From: Deltaproteobacteria bacterium
GTDB lineage: Bacteria; Desulfobacterota; Syntrophia; Syntrophales; Smithellaceae
DNA length: 7,056 nucleotides
NCBI GenBank assembly: GCA_011046295.1
Contig: DSAV01000002.1
Coordinates: 1-7,056, forward strand
Reading direction: 5' to 3'
The stretch's first letter is position 1. Every line of letters starts with the position of its first letter. Shown one piece after another: positions 1 to 6,794 of the stretch. The notes under the pieces are model-generated. The model did no database searches and had not been told where the DNA came from. It worked only from the letters and a program-made list of their open reading frames with translations. Made by a program: the position numbers and the translations under genes.

Positions 1-217
1 AGTCTCCTGATTCCGAAATCTTCAGGGAAAAAAAATACAGGGAAATCAGAATAAAGGAAGGCACAGAGACAAAAACGATAGTATACCAGATAAACCTTAT
101 TAAATGCGCCGATTCCGGCAATGTCGAAGTTACAAGCCTGATGTGCCCAAGAACGACCAGTAAAATACATACGGCCTTTAAAATATCAACGCCTACTTCT
201 CTTGTTTTTTCAGTCAT
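1..217 (-). CDS. Acyltransferase-3 family membrane protein, N-terminal part (A-type, left copy; runs off window)
   Basis: Reading the minus strand from an ATG at 217 gives 72 open codons to the window edge, with no stop. The start is supported by a GGGAGAG ribosome-binding site at 224-230, six bases upstream. The protein begins MTEKTREVGVDILKAV, followed by a hydrophobic stretch ending in His25. This is the usual acyltransferase-3 opening (Arg, Asp, Leu-Lys, then a membrane helix with His). A second helix holds VPSFILISLYFF. It aligns with the gene at 2720-3736, with about 15 of the first 25 residues identical, but its first loop is about 8-9 residues shorter. Family members transfer acetyl or other acyl groups to membrane-linked or exported sugars. 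The acceptor here is unknown. The gene lies just downstream of a B-type acyltransferase remnant, mirroring the A'/B' pair. Whether the rest of the gene is intact cannot be seen. Confidence 0.75.
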   Translation of the reverse strand, partial: MTEKTREVGVDILKAVCILLVVLGHIRLVTSTLPESAHLIRFIWYTIVFVSVPSFILISLYFFSLKISESGD

Positions 218-249
218 TTTTTTCTCTCCCAAATCAAGCAGATGCTTGT

Positions 250-512
250 TCATTTTTTTTCATCGGCTGGCCCGAAAAAGCAGTCATTCTCTGCTACGGC
301 ACCTAAGCACCGGCAATGCCCGCGCCGTGTATTCGACAAACACCACTGCAGCAACGGTATTGCCAGAACTTATTGCCAAAATCAATATTCATAAAAATTA
401 TCTGTGGCAAATACAAAATTTAGCGTCAACTTATCCATCAGGGAGAAAATCATATAAAAACGCGTGCCGCGGTGCAAATTATCGAATGCAACACCTGCCT
501 GGTTTTCTGTCT
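250..512 (-). pseudogene. Degenerate C-terminal stub of a B-type acyltransferase (homolog of 3772-4821)
   Basis: No single frame reads through, but three minus-strand frames in turn match the last ~90 residues of the acyltransferase at 3772-4821. First, TRFYMIFSLMDKLTLN matches TRFYLFLCWVGTLTLD. After small indels around 390-420, FMNIDFGNKFWQY matches FLNMGLGSDFWQY. After another shift, AAVVFVEYTARALPVLR matches the AALLAFIGSLVLTLFVLRR region. An internal TGA follows, and the remnant ends at a stop near 250 in one of the three frames. Nucleotide matches persist alongside, for example TATTGCCAGAA at 358-368 and 3887-3897, and TCTGTGGCAA at 401-410 and 3928-3937. The stop-to-next-start gap (about 32 bases) matches that of the intact pair (35 bases). 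The upstream limit is uncertain: similarity fades at about 495-515, close to the FkbM stop. This is a dead gene fragment; the 124-codon plus-strand ORF over it is a chance reading. Confidence 0.75.
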
Positions 513-569
513 TGAAGGATATCTTGAATTTCTGACACATTGTAAATATCCAATAACATCAAATAATTT

Positions 570-1325
570 TCAGACTCGCCATGCCCAAAGCATGCCGAGC
601 GGACGGCGCCTTGTCTTATATCCCTGCTTGTTAAAAAAAGCTTCAAGCGCGTCTATGTTCTGGTTTTCCGCTTCGCCGCGATGAACCTCCATGGCAATCT
701 GGTCAACCCGCCTCAGCAGTTCTGAAGGGCAGGAATATAAAATGTCATATTCAGCTCCTTCACAGTCCATTTTCAGCAAATCGCAGCTTTCTATCCGATT
801 ATCGTCAAATATTTTTTGCAGATTGACGCATGTGACACGCATGGAATCAGGCGCGGCAACGCCGGAAGATAGCATCGTGGCGCTCGTGGTGAAAGAATCG
901 CTGGCATCAAATGACAATTGAATTTCGCCGCAATGTCCGGCCACAGCGGCAGGAAAGCATTTAATATTGCGCGAGCGGTTCAAATCTCGGTGCCGTTCGA
1001 GCTGCGCGTAATTTACAGGAATCGGTTCATAGGCCAAAACCAAAGCGCCGGGAACCCTGGAGACGGCAAATAGGGTAAAATAACCGGCGTTGGCGCCGAT
1101 ATCGATAATCTTTCCGCCCGGAGGAATGTCTTTTTCCAAGCCTGCCATGTAGCATTCATCCATGAATATTTCCTTGAAGGTCTGGGTAAGCCTTTCCGGA
1201 ACTTCAACGGCGACGCCGGTTCTAGTTTCAAAAAGAAGCTTCTTGTCCCTGATGAACCCGAACTTATAAGCGAGATATAAATACCAGTTTTTAAAATTAT
1301 TCAATAAATGATAATATCGCATCAT
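570..1325 (-). CDS. FkbM family SAM-dependent methyltransferase
   Basis: This 251-residue protein has the length and motifs of the FkbM family. These class I methyltransferases use S-adenosylmethionine, mostly for O-methylation of sugars or polyketides, and are common in polysaccharide loci. Visible motifs are the SAM-binding glycine loop IIDIGANAGYFT (residues 73-84), the acidic motif II AYEP (99-102), the family signature KMDCEGAEYDIL (185-196) and MEVH (202-205). There is no signal peptide or membrane helix, so it should be cytoplasmic. The start at 1325 is supported by GAGGG at 1333-1337, seven bases upstream; a second ATG follows directly. It is divergent from the GT4 gene and its stop lies next to the decayed acyltransferase stub. 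A sugar hydroxyl is the likely acceptor, but this is inferred from context. It appears complete. Confidence 0.9.
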   Translation of the reverse strand: MMRYYHLLNNFKNWYLYLAYKFGFIRDKKLLFETRTGVAVEVPERLTQTFKEIFMDECYMAGLEKDIPPGGKIIDIGANAGYFTLFAVSRVPGALVLAYEPIPVNYAQLERHRDLNRSRNIKCFPAAVAGHCGEIQLSFDASDSFTTSATMLSSGVAAPDSMRVTCVNLQKIFDDNRIESCDLLKMDCEGAEYDILYSCPSELLRRVDQIAMEVHRGEAENQNIDALEAFFNKQGYKTRRRPLGMLWAWRV

Positions 1326-1441
1326 TGCTGCACCCTCAGCCGGTATGCTCTGATAGCATATCAGGAAAAATATTAAAACATGATTTTTTCTTTTATGTGT
1401 GTTAAAAACATTTAAGTAAATTATTGAACAGTATATGTTTT
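1326..1441. promoter_or_regulatory. Intergenic region between divergent FkbM and GT4 genes
   Basis: This AT-rich 116-base gap must hold the promoter or promoters of the two divergent genes, unless FkbM is read from outside. On the minus strand a TG-A-TATGCT string (about 1355-1363) resembles an extended -10 box, and it overlaps the inverted repeat at 1350-1364. No clear -35 box accompanies it. On the plus strand the stretch from about 1385 to 1430 is AT-rich without a convincing -35/-10 pair. The promoter assignment rests on gene arrangement more than on motif quality. Confidence 0.35.
1350..1364. repeat. Perfect inverted repeat CTGATA-GCA-TATCAG, possible operator
   Basis: Six-base arms around a three-base spacer lie 25 bases upstream of the FkbM start, in the divergent intergenic region. 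It is too short and not followed by a T-run, so it is not a terminator. Its overlap with a possible -10 box would suit a regulator site, but a 6-bp palindrome can occur by chance. Confidence 0.3.
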
Positions 1442-2596
1442 ATGAAGAAAATCGCGGTTGTGATACCAAAATATGGCGTTGTTGGCGGCGCCGAACAGTT
1501 TGTCGCTGAACTTACAGAAAATCTCCGGATGCTAAATTCGTATGACTATTTTGTTTATGCCAACCGCTGGCGGACGTCTTCTGCTACAATGAAGTTTCAT
1601 AAAGTGCCGATAATTACGTTGCCGAAATTTTTAACAACGCTTAGTTTTGCTTACTTTGCGCGTTGCGGACTGGCAAATAATTCCTTTGACATAGTACATT
1701 CGCATGACAGAATTTTCTCTGCTGACTTATTCACTTTGCACGGCATCCCGCATCGTTACTGGGTACGCAATATCCGCCGGAAAAAAATGAGCCTCTACGA
1801 TGCCGCCACTTCCTGGATGGAAAAAAAAATGATTGAGGATGGGGGCTGTTATAAATTTATCGCCGTATCCGAGTTAACTAAAAAGATTTTTCTGGAAGAA
1901 TACCCGATTGACCCGGAAAAAGTCGCGGTGATTCATCCCGGCGTCCATCTGAAGGATTTCACTGTTTTCGACCGCGCGGCTGTCCGCGCCGAAACAAGGA
2001 AAATATATGGCATACCGGCAGATGAACCGGTGCTAATTTTTGCTTCGATGAATTTTGAAATAAAGGGTCTTGATTATATTATGAACTCGCTGAGTGTGCT
2101 GAAATCAGAAGGCCATCTTTTCCGCCTGATAATCGCGGGCAAGGGAAATAAGCGCAAATATGCTAGGCTGGCATACAAAACAGGCATCGCCGAAAATATT
2201 ATTTTCACTGGACGCCTCGATAAAAAAAACCTCATCCGCCATTATCTGGCCGCCGACATGTATATCATGCTTTCCGCATTTGACACTTTTGGCATGGTTG
2301 TTCTTGAAGCCATGGCAGCCGGCCTGCCTGTCATTATCAGCGGAAATGTCGGAGCGAAGGACCTCGTAGAGGAAGGAATAAACGGGCTCATTATCGATGA
2401 TCCGGCAAATTACAATGCTACGGCAAGAAAAATTAATTTGTTGTTCGACAGAAATATCCGCGAAAAAATGGCCGCGTCCGCGCTGCAGACCGCCGCGGGG
2501 CACACTTGGGAAAAGACGGCGGCAAAATATGACGATATTTATACCGGTATCATGGAAATGAAAACAAGAATGCGGAGAGGGCAAACACGCCAGTGA
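1442..2596 (+). CDS. GT4 family glycosyltransferase (WaaG-like, GT-B fold)
   Basis: This is a retaining-type glycosyltransferase of 384 residues counted from the ATG at 1442, transferring a sugar from a nucleotide donor to a lipid-linked or LPS-core acceptor at the inner membrane face. It opens with MKKIAVVIPKYG and GGAE (15-18), typical of the N-terminal Rossmann domain. Next come HSHDR (86-90), an HPGVH motif (165-169) at the domain junction, FASMNFEIKG with Lys208, an AGKG strand, and the donor-binding segment SAFDTFGMVVLEAM. In the EX7E motif the first acid is Asp281 instead of Glu, and the second is Glu289. A longer frame starts at TTG 1424, but the six extra residues are not expected in this fold, so 1442 is preferred. 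No strong ribosome-binding site is visible. It is the only plus-strand gene here, converging on the acyltransferase ending at 2720. The 123 bases between them hold no convincing terminator. Confidence 0.9.
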   Translation: MKKIAVVIPKYGVVGGAEQFVAELTENLRMLNSYDYFVYANRWRTSSATMKFHKVPIITLPKFLTTLSFAYFARCGLANNSFDIVHSHDRIFSADLFTLHGIPHRYWVRNIRRKKMSLYDAATSWMEKKMIEDGGCYKFIAVSELTKKIFLEEYPIDPEKVAVIHPGVHLKDFTVFDRAAVRAETRKIYGIPADEPVLIFASMNFEIKGLDYIMNSLSVLKSEGHLFRLIIAGKGNKRKYARLAYKTGIAENIIFTGRLDKKNLIRHYLAADMYIMLSAFDTFGMVVLEAMAAGLPVIISGNVGAKDLVEEGINGLIIDDPANYNATARKINLLFDRNIREKMAASALQTAAGHTWEKTAAKYDDIYTGIMEMKTRMRRGQTRQ

Positions 2597-2719
2597 ATAA
2601 TCTGGATTATCCGCAACCCCTTACATAACCCGCCATTTTATTATTCCTGTCTCAAACTTTTTATTCATCTGGCACGTAAACAGACTGAACATCATAAGCC
2701 TTAAGATCCGAACGTCTGT

Positions 2720-3736
2720 CTACATCACATACATGCGAAATCTGGTTTTGCTCATTAGCCAAGTACCGAGAAAAGTCAGCGCCAGTGTTACAACAAAAAG
2801 CAAAACACCCTGATAAAGCATCTGAGGCGGGTAAGCTTCCTGCCCCCAAAACAGAGTCACGCAAAGGATTAATATCCCCATAAATAATGGATGCAAGGCA
2901 TACAATCCCAGGGAATAACGGGACAGCAGAGCAGTCGGCTTGCTTATCGAGCGCCATCCGGAAAGACAGAAAGAAACTGCTGTCAATGTTTCCAGAAAAA
3001 CCGACAATCTTCCAAAAGCGGACATTCTGTGTCCGTACATGTACTCAAAAACAACAGCGATAATAAAACCGGCCAAGAAAAACCAGCGAAATTGAATAAA
3101 TTTGTCCTTGTATCTGTAAAGATAATAAGCAACGGGGATGTATGCGTACCAGTTCCTCATCGACCGTGTATCAATCGTCTTTCCATCGATTGACGCAATG
3201 ATAAAATACACGCAGGTAGCCCCAACCACTACAATGAGAACAACTAACTTAATTTTTTCCGGCAACTTCACGAATAAAAAAGCCAGTACAGTGCAAACAA
3301 TCAAAGCGTAAAGATAGTAGAATATTGATGGAAATGGCGCCAAAAAAGATACCCAGGGCAAATTTGGTCCGCCACTGCGGAAAATCGTTTTCAAAGGCAA
3401 CGGAAGCTCTCCGCCCAAAATCAAGTAGAGAATAAACTGGATTCCGACCCAAAAAACATAAATCTGAAAGAGCCTTAGAAACCTTATTTTCCAGTAATCG
3501 GAAGATTCCGCGAGCTTCTTGTAAAAAAAATACAGGGAGATCAGAATAAAGGAAGGTACAGAAAGCATCAAAAAATAATGAAATAATAATTCATCAATTT
3601 TCATTATCAGAAGCTCTACTGAAGATTCATCCGACAAAGTGCTTGTCACGAACACCCGTAGATGCCAGATAAGCACCAGTGAAATACTGACGGCCTTAAG
3701 AAAGTCTATGCCCGGGTTTCTTGTTTTTTCTGTTAT
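2720..3736 (-). CDS. Acyltransferase-3 family membrane protein (A'), apparent ATA start
   Basis: This is a polytopic membrane protein of about ten helices that probably O-acylates a surface glycan. The usual-codon start is GTG at 3676 (318 residues), but the open frame extends 20 codons further. That extension reads ITEKTRNPGIDFLKAV, homologous to MTEKTREVGVDILKAV of the left copy, and it restores the family's Arg6, Asp11, Lys14 and the helix-1 His25. The codon at the homologous start position, 3734-3736, is ATA. A GAGAAG site at 3742-3747 sits five bases upstream, and an in-frame TGA three codons further rules out a more distant start. Other family features are VPSFILISLYFF in helix 2, an Arg-rich cytoplasmic turn (KIRFLRLF), and YSLGLYALHPLFMG in a late helix. 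It lies 35 bases downstream of B' and is probably cotranscribed. Either ATA is used, or the copy has lost efficient initiation, or the base is an error. Confidence 0.8.
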   Translation of the reverse strand: MTEKTRNPGIDFLKAVSISLVLIWHLRVFVTSTLSDESSVELLIMKIDELLFHYFLMLSVPSFILISLYFFYKKLAESSDYWKIRFLRLFQIYVFWVGIQFILYLILGGELPLPLKTIFRSGGPNLPWVSFLAPFPSIFYYLYALIVCTVLAFLFVKLPEKIKLVVLIVVVGATCVYFIIASIDGKTIDTRSMRNWYAYIPVAYYLYRYKDKFIQFRWFFLAGFIIAVVFEYMYGHRMSAFGRLSVFLETLTAVSFCLSGWRSISKPTALLSRYSLGLYALHPLFMGILILCVTLFWGQEAYPPQMLYQGVLLFVVTLALTFLGTWLMSKTRFRMYVM

Positions 3737-4020
3737 AGTTTCTTCTCACAAATCAGACAGATTGCCTGTTATTATTTTTTGCTAAACGGCAAACCCAAAA
3801 AAAGCAGCCGGGTTATTCTAAAACGCCTTAACACGAACAAAGTTAACACCAGCGAGCCGATAAACGCCAGCAGGGCGGCAGAGAAATATTGCCAGAAATC
3901 ACTTCCCAAACCCATATTCAAAAAATATCTGTGGCAAACGTAAATATCCAGTGTCAATGTTCCGACCCAGCACAGAAACAAATAAAAGCGCGTGCTGCGG
4001 ATCAGCGAAAGCAAAAAGGC
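3504..4020. repeat. Right copy of the diverged B/A acyltransferase junction duplication
   Basis: This is the counterpart of 1-512, in the same orientation. It covers the first ~77 codons of A', the 35-base gap and the last ~80 codons of B'. Here both genes are intact, so this copy is closer to the ancestral arrangement. The right-hand limit of similarity is approximate (about 4010-4025). Confidence 0.75.
3734..3747 (-). promoter_or_regulatory. Ribosome-binding site and ATA start position of A'
   Basis: On the minus strand GAGAAG (3742-3747) is followed after five bases by ATA-ACA-GAA-AAA-ACA. The left copy has GGGAGAG, six bases, then ATG-ACT-GAA-AAA-ACA. The context of a normal start is kept while the third base of the start codon differs. 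Confidence 0.55.
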
Positions 4021-4821
4021 CGCCAGTGCCATGCCCATAAATGCGAGGACATATTTATAAATGGACACCAGCAAACGCGCTATTCCCGTCTCGCCGAAAA
4101 TATCAAGGAGAAAAGGATAAAATGTAGGGAGTTCATTTCGCCGATAACCCAGCACAAGCAGCGGAAAACCAATAATGCCTATTGCAAAAAATATTCTACG
4201 CCTGGCTTTCACCTCGTCCCAGTATTTACATAAGAAAAATCCAGCCGCATAGTAGGGAAAATATTGCTTAACTTCGGATAAACCAAAAAAATCGCTTGAT
4301 GCCAGGCGCGACAGCAAAATAGCCCCAATAACGAAATAATTTTCAAAGCGACTCCAGTCCCTCAGGCGCGAAAGCTTCAAGGCGACAAACAATAACACAC
4401 TATTGAGAAACAACGCCCACAAAAACCACAGGTGGGTACCCGGAAATTTGGCAACGCTCCAGATATAAACGGGAAGACTAACATCCCGATAAAAATGGAA
4501 AAAGCCGTAACTGACGAAAGCCCAGATAAAAAAAGGCACAATGAGGCGAAGCCCGTATTTCTTCAAATATCCCAAAAACGTATTGCCCAACTGCGATACA
4601 ATAATAAAACCGCTCAGCAACATAAACAGCGGCATCGCAAACGGAACAAATGTAAGATAAAAGGGATTATGGCTGAAAGCGGGGTCATTTATTTGAACAG
4701 AATGAGCGAAAACAACGATTATAATCGTTATCCCCTTAAGAGCATCGATGTAAAGGTTACGACCAGAGGTTTGCACTTCATTGATATTCAGCATTGATTT
4801 GATTTTATCGACAAAGACCAC
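3772..4821 (-). CDS. Acyltransferase-3 family membrane protein (B')
   Basis: This is a multi-pass membrane O-acyltransferase of 349 residues from the chosen start, and it matches the acyltransferase-3 family well. Visible features are GRNLYIDALKG with Arg21, Asp26 and Lys29, then a helix ending in His40 (VVFAHS). Next come FAMPLFMLLSGF in helix 2, KKYGLRLIVPFFIW, HLWFLWALF, and the late-helix motif TLTLDIYVCH. The C-terminus is short and basic. The frame opens at GTG 4878, but the GTG at 4821 has an AGTGAGG site at 4827-4833, five bases upstream, and gives an N-terminus of normal length. An ATG at 4794 is a third option without a clear ribosome-binding site. It sits between the GT-A-like gene (63-base gap) and A' (35-base gap), so one transcript is likely. 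The glycan acceptor and acyl group are unknown. A broken relative lies at 250-512. Confidence 0.88.
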   Translation of the reverse strand: MVFVDKIKSMLNINEVQTSGRNLYIDALKGITIIIVVFAHSVQINDPAFSHNPFYLTFVPFAMPLFMLLSGFIIVSQLGNTFLGYLKKYGLRLIVPFFIWAFVSYGFFHFYRDVSLPVYIWSVAKFPGTHLWFLWALFLNSVLLFVALKLSRLRDWSRFENYFVIGAILLSRLASSDFFGLSEVKQYFPYYAAGFFLCKYWDEVKARRRIFFAIGIIGFPLLVLGYRRNELPTFYPFLLDIFGETGIARLLVSIYKYVLAFMGMALAAFLLSLIRSTRFYLFLCWVGTLTLDIYVCHRYFLNMGLGSDFWQYFSAALLAFIGSLVLTLFVLRRFRITRLLFLGLPFSKK

Positions 4822-4826
4822 GATTA

Positions 4827-4833
4827 CCTCACT
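4827..4833 (-). promoter_or_regulatory. Ribosome-binding site supporting the 4821 start of B'
   Basis: AGTGAGG on the minus strand is five bases before GTG at 4819-4821. No comparable site precedes the longer GTG start at 4878. Confidence 0.45.
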
Positions 4834-4884
4834 TTTTTTGGTTTTTATTTTTTTGTCTGATTGAAAAAACCGCGCCACCTCAGA

Positions 4885-5859
4885 TTAACTTCCAGACCGT
4901 TGAACCAGATTAAATGTAATATTCTCGTGGGCGCTTTTGTTATCAAACCCGTATAACATCCGGTAATCAATCTGAAATCCCTTCTGCCACTGTTCCAGCA
5001 GATAATCCTGATGAACATCACCGCAAAGATTATCATTTTCCGTCTGCACCTTGTTGCAGGCCAGATTGACTATTTTTGATTTTCCATAAGCAACTCCCAG
5101 CCGGTTCAGAAAAAGCCATCTAAAGCGCTGGAGATTGCTTTCATAAGAATTCGGGGCATGGAATGAAATGAAATCTGTCATTATAATAACCTCCCGCGTC
5201 GAAAACAAATGACCGTCCAATGAGAGAGGGTAGTTCCAATCATATACACCCTGATCCCAGCGCCAAACAATCTTATCCTGGTCGGCTTGCGGGTGGGAAA
5301 TAAAACGCGGCTGAGGTTGTTCTTTCTGTAATGTAAAGCATTCAGACAGATTTGCTCCCATGCGCAGCGTTGGAACAAATTCATCCGTGCTGAACTTTAC
5401 GAAATCGGCAATATCCACGCTTTCTGTAAAGACGATATCGTCCACGAGAAAAAAAACCTTCTCCGCCTGAAGTGACTTGAGCAACCCAATCACATCTTCT
5501 CTAAATGAACGGCTGCTGCTCTGCCTTAAAAATACAATTTTTGCGCCGTCAAACAACTCCATTACGTCTTCATAGGCTTTTTGATGAGCATCGGTTGACG
5601 CATGATATAAAACATAAACCGGTGGCGGATGGTCTACTTTTTCTAAATACGAGCATAATAAAGCATGCAACTGCAGAGCTCTGTCTTTAGAAAAGATTAC
5701 ACACTCCACCGGAAATTTTGTTTTCCCCTCTTCCCGCGTCCGGCGCGATTCGTATAAAGCAAGTAAAGCGTCTCTTTCCCACTGCAACTCACGTCTGTGA
5801 ACTGCCAAATCCAATGGTTTTAAAATAAAATTAACGGCAGGTCTTATGAAGTTTTTCAT
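4885..5859 (-). CDS. GT-A-like putative glycosyltransferase of uncertain function
   Basis: This 324-residue soluble protein is probably a nucleotide-sugar-dependent transferase of GT-A type, but no activity can be assigned. Numbered from the ATG at 5859, VIFSKDRALQLHALL (54-68) resembles the first GT-A strand and helix. VFFLVDDIVF (135-144) carries a DXD-like Asp pair that could bind metal. YPLSLDGHLFSTRE (210-223), APNSYES (235-241) and NLACNKVQTENDN (265-277) look like conserved family blocks. The first ~40 residues are basic or hydrophobic and might contact the membrane. A longer frame starts at 5907 inside the GT2 gene, but the ATG at 5859 has AGGAAG at 5867-5872, seven bases upstream, so it is preferred. 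That leaves an 11-base gap to the GT2 stop, implying cotranscription. I recall similar DXD proteins annotated only as hypothetical or glycosyltransferase in polysaccharide loci. Confidence 0.75.
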   Translation of the reverse strand: MKNFIRPAVNFILKPLDLAVHRRELQWERDALLALYESRRTREEGKTKFPVECVIFSKDRALQLHALLCSYLEKVDHPPPVYVLYHASTDAHQKAYEDVMELFDGAKIVFLRQSSSRSFREDVIGLLKSLQAEKVFFLVDDIVFTESVDIADFVKFSTDEFVPTLRMGANLSECFTLQKEQPQPRFISHPQADQDKIVWRWDQGVYDWNYPLSLDGHLFSTREVIIMTDFISFHAPNSYESNLQRFRWLFLNRLGVAYGKSKIVNLACNKVQTENDNLCGDVHQDYLLEQWQKGFQIDYRMLYGFDNKSAHENITFNLVQRSGS

Positions 5860-5866
5860 AAAGTTA

Positions 5867-5872
5867 CTTCCT
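5867..5872 (-). promoter_or_regulatory. Ribosome-binding site (AGGAAG) deciding the 5859 start
   Basis: AGGAAG on the minus strand overlaps the TAG stop of the GT2 gene (5871-5873) and lies seven bases before ATG 5859. It replaces the longer start at 5907, which would overlap the GT2 gene by 37 bases. Confidence 0.6.
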
Positions 5873-6740
5873 ATAGCGGGCGTGACCAGAGCGCTTTTAT
5901 TTTCCATAAAAGTTCATGCCGGAACCTTCCTAAAAAACGCGGTCCGGCCAGATAAAATCTTCTTTCATAACGACAGGCGGCGGCACAATGTTCGTTCTCC
6001 GCGCAAGAAAGAGGACTGATAATGTTTCCATTTCCGGCCAGAGCGTATTCAAGAACACGCGCCCTTTGCCGGTAGTTTTCCTGCCGGTTAAGCTTCGGGT
6101 AATGCCTGGCCAGCGCGGAATCCCGGGATACCACAAGGGGCTTGGGAATATTCCATATCTCCCCCAAAGCGCCGATTCTGAGCCACAGCTCATAATCCTC
6201 GGCAGGCGACAGGGTTTCATTAAAAACGCCCGACTTTTCCAAAACGCTCCGGCGGATCATGGAGGAAGATAAAATGATGTGGTTCTGCTGAACAAACCTT
6301 TCATAACTTATAAGGCCGAAAAATGATTTTTTCTTAAAATATAAAGGTGTTTCACTTCCCGGAGCCTCATCCTGTCCTGTCCTGAAAGCGTTGCAGCCCA
6401 ACAACACGCAGTTCGGATGACACCGCATAAAATCCACCTGTCGTTCAAGTTTTTCCGGCAGCCAGGTATCATCGTCATCAAGAAAGGTTATTAGTTCTCC
6501 ACAGCCTTGGGAGATAGCCCTGTTTCGGGGTACAGCCGGCCTGCCGGCATGCGAACCGGGAAAATAGATGAACCTCTCATCTTGCAAAAAAGGGGAAACA
6601 GCTTCCAGTGTTTCCTGCGATTTTCCGTCTTCCGCAATCCAGCACCGCCAATTTGAATAGGTCTGCGCCTGGATACTTTTTAGGGCATTCGGCAATATTT
6701 TTGGCCGATTATAAGTCGCGATGATAATATCTACAAACAT
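5871..6740 (-). CDS. GT2 family glycosyltransferase
   Basis: This 289-residue, GT-A fold, inverting-type glycosyltransferase should act at the cytoplasmic face on a lipid-linked glycan. It shows the family's opening strand IIIATYNRP (5-13), the nucleotide-contact region EDGKS (37-41), the metal-binding DXD block FLDDDDTW (86-93), and the EDYELWLR segment (181-188) that supplies the likely catalytic base region. No long C-terminal membrane helices are present, so it is not a processive synthase or a dolichol-phosphate type with anchors. The C-terminus is Arg-rich and amphipathic, which may hold it at the membrane. ATG 6740 starts exactly at the first GT-A strand; upstream there is only a weak AAAAAG-like site. 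It heads the visible minus-strand cluster, 11 bases from the GT-A-like gene. Donor and acceptor sugars cannot be told from sequence. Confidence 0.9.
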   Translation of the reverse strand: MFVDIIIATYNRPKILPNALKSIQAQTYSNWRCWIAEDGKSQETLEAVSPFLQDERFIYFPGSHAGRPAVPRNRAISQGCGELITFLDDDDTWLPEKLERQVDFMRCHPNCVLLGCNAFRTGQDEAPGSETPLYFKKKSFFGLISYERFVQQNHIILSSSMIRRSVLEKSGVFNETLSPAEDYELWLRIGALGEIWNIPKPLVVSRDSALARHYPKLNRQENYRQRARVLEYALAGNGNIISPLSCAENEHCAAACRYERRFYLAGPRFLGRFRHELLWKIKALWSRPL

Positions 6741-6794
6741 TGAATTCTTTTTAATATTAAATGCTTTACGTAATTATCATTATCAGAGATTACT

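Larger units (their letters stand above)
1..512. repeat. Left copy of a diverged direct duplication (B/A acyltransferase junction)
   Basis: This segment is collinear with 3504-~4020 over the 3' end of a B-type acyltransferase, the intergenic gap and the 5' end of an A-type acyltransferase. The best-conserved patch is 28-67 against 3523-3562, where 38 of 40 bases match by eye. Offsets between matching blocks (3495 bases in the A part, about 3527-3529 in the B part) show only small indels. The left copy may continue beyond the window. Confidence 0.75.

Noticed and set aside
141..515. Plus-strand ORF of 124 codons
   Set aside because: It lies antisense to the start of the left acyltransferase and its decayed neighbour. 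Its protein has no domain pattern, while the minus strand aligns with 3504-4020.
2105..2584. Minus-strand ORF of 159 codons inside the GT4 gene
   Set aside because: It is opposite the strongly conserved GT4 C-terminal domain, has no ribosome-binding site, and its composition is rich in Cys, His and Phe without any motif.
2597..2719. Bidirectional terminator between the convergent GT4 and A' genes
   Set aside because: The only inverted repeat is ATAATC-TG-GATTAT at 2597-2610. It has a two-base loop and no following T-run, so it is unlikely to terminate transcription.
3889..4797. Two plus-strand ORFs antisense to the B' acyltransferase
   Set aside because: Both are Lys/Gln/Asn-rich readings of the complement of membrane helices, which is a common artefact, and the minus-strand gene is unambiguous.
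4885..5907. Longer start at 5907 for the GT-A-like gene
   Set aside because: It would overlap the GT2 gene by 37 bases, and the ATG at 5859 has a clear AGGAAG site at proper spacing.
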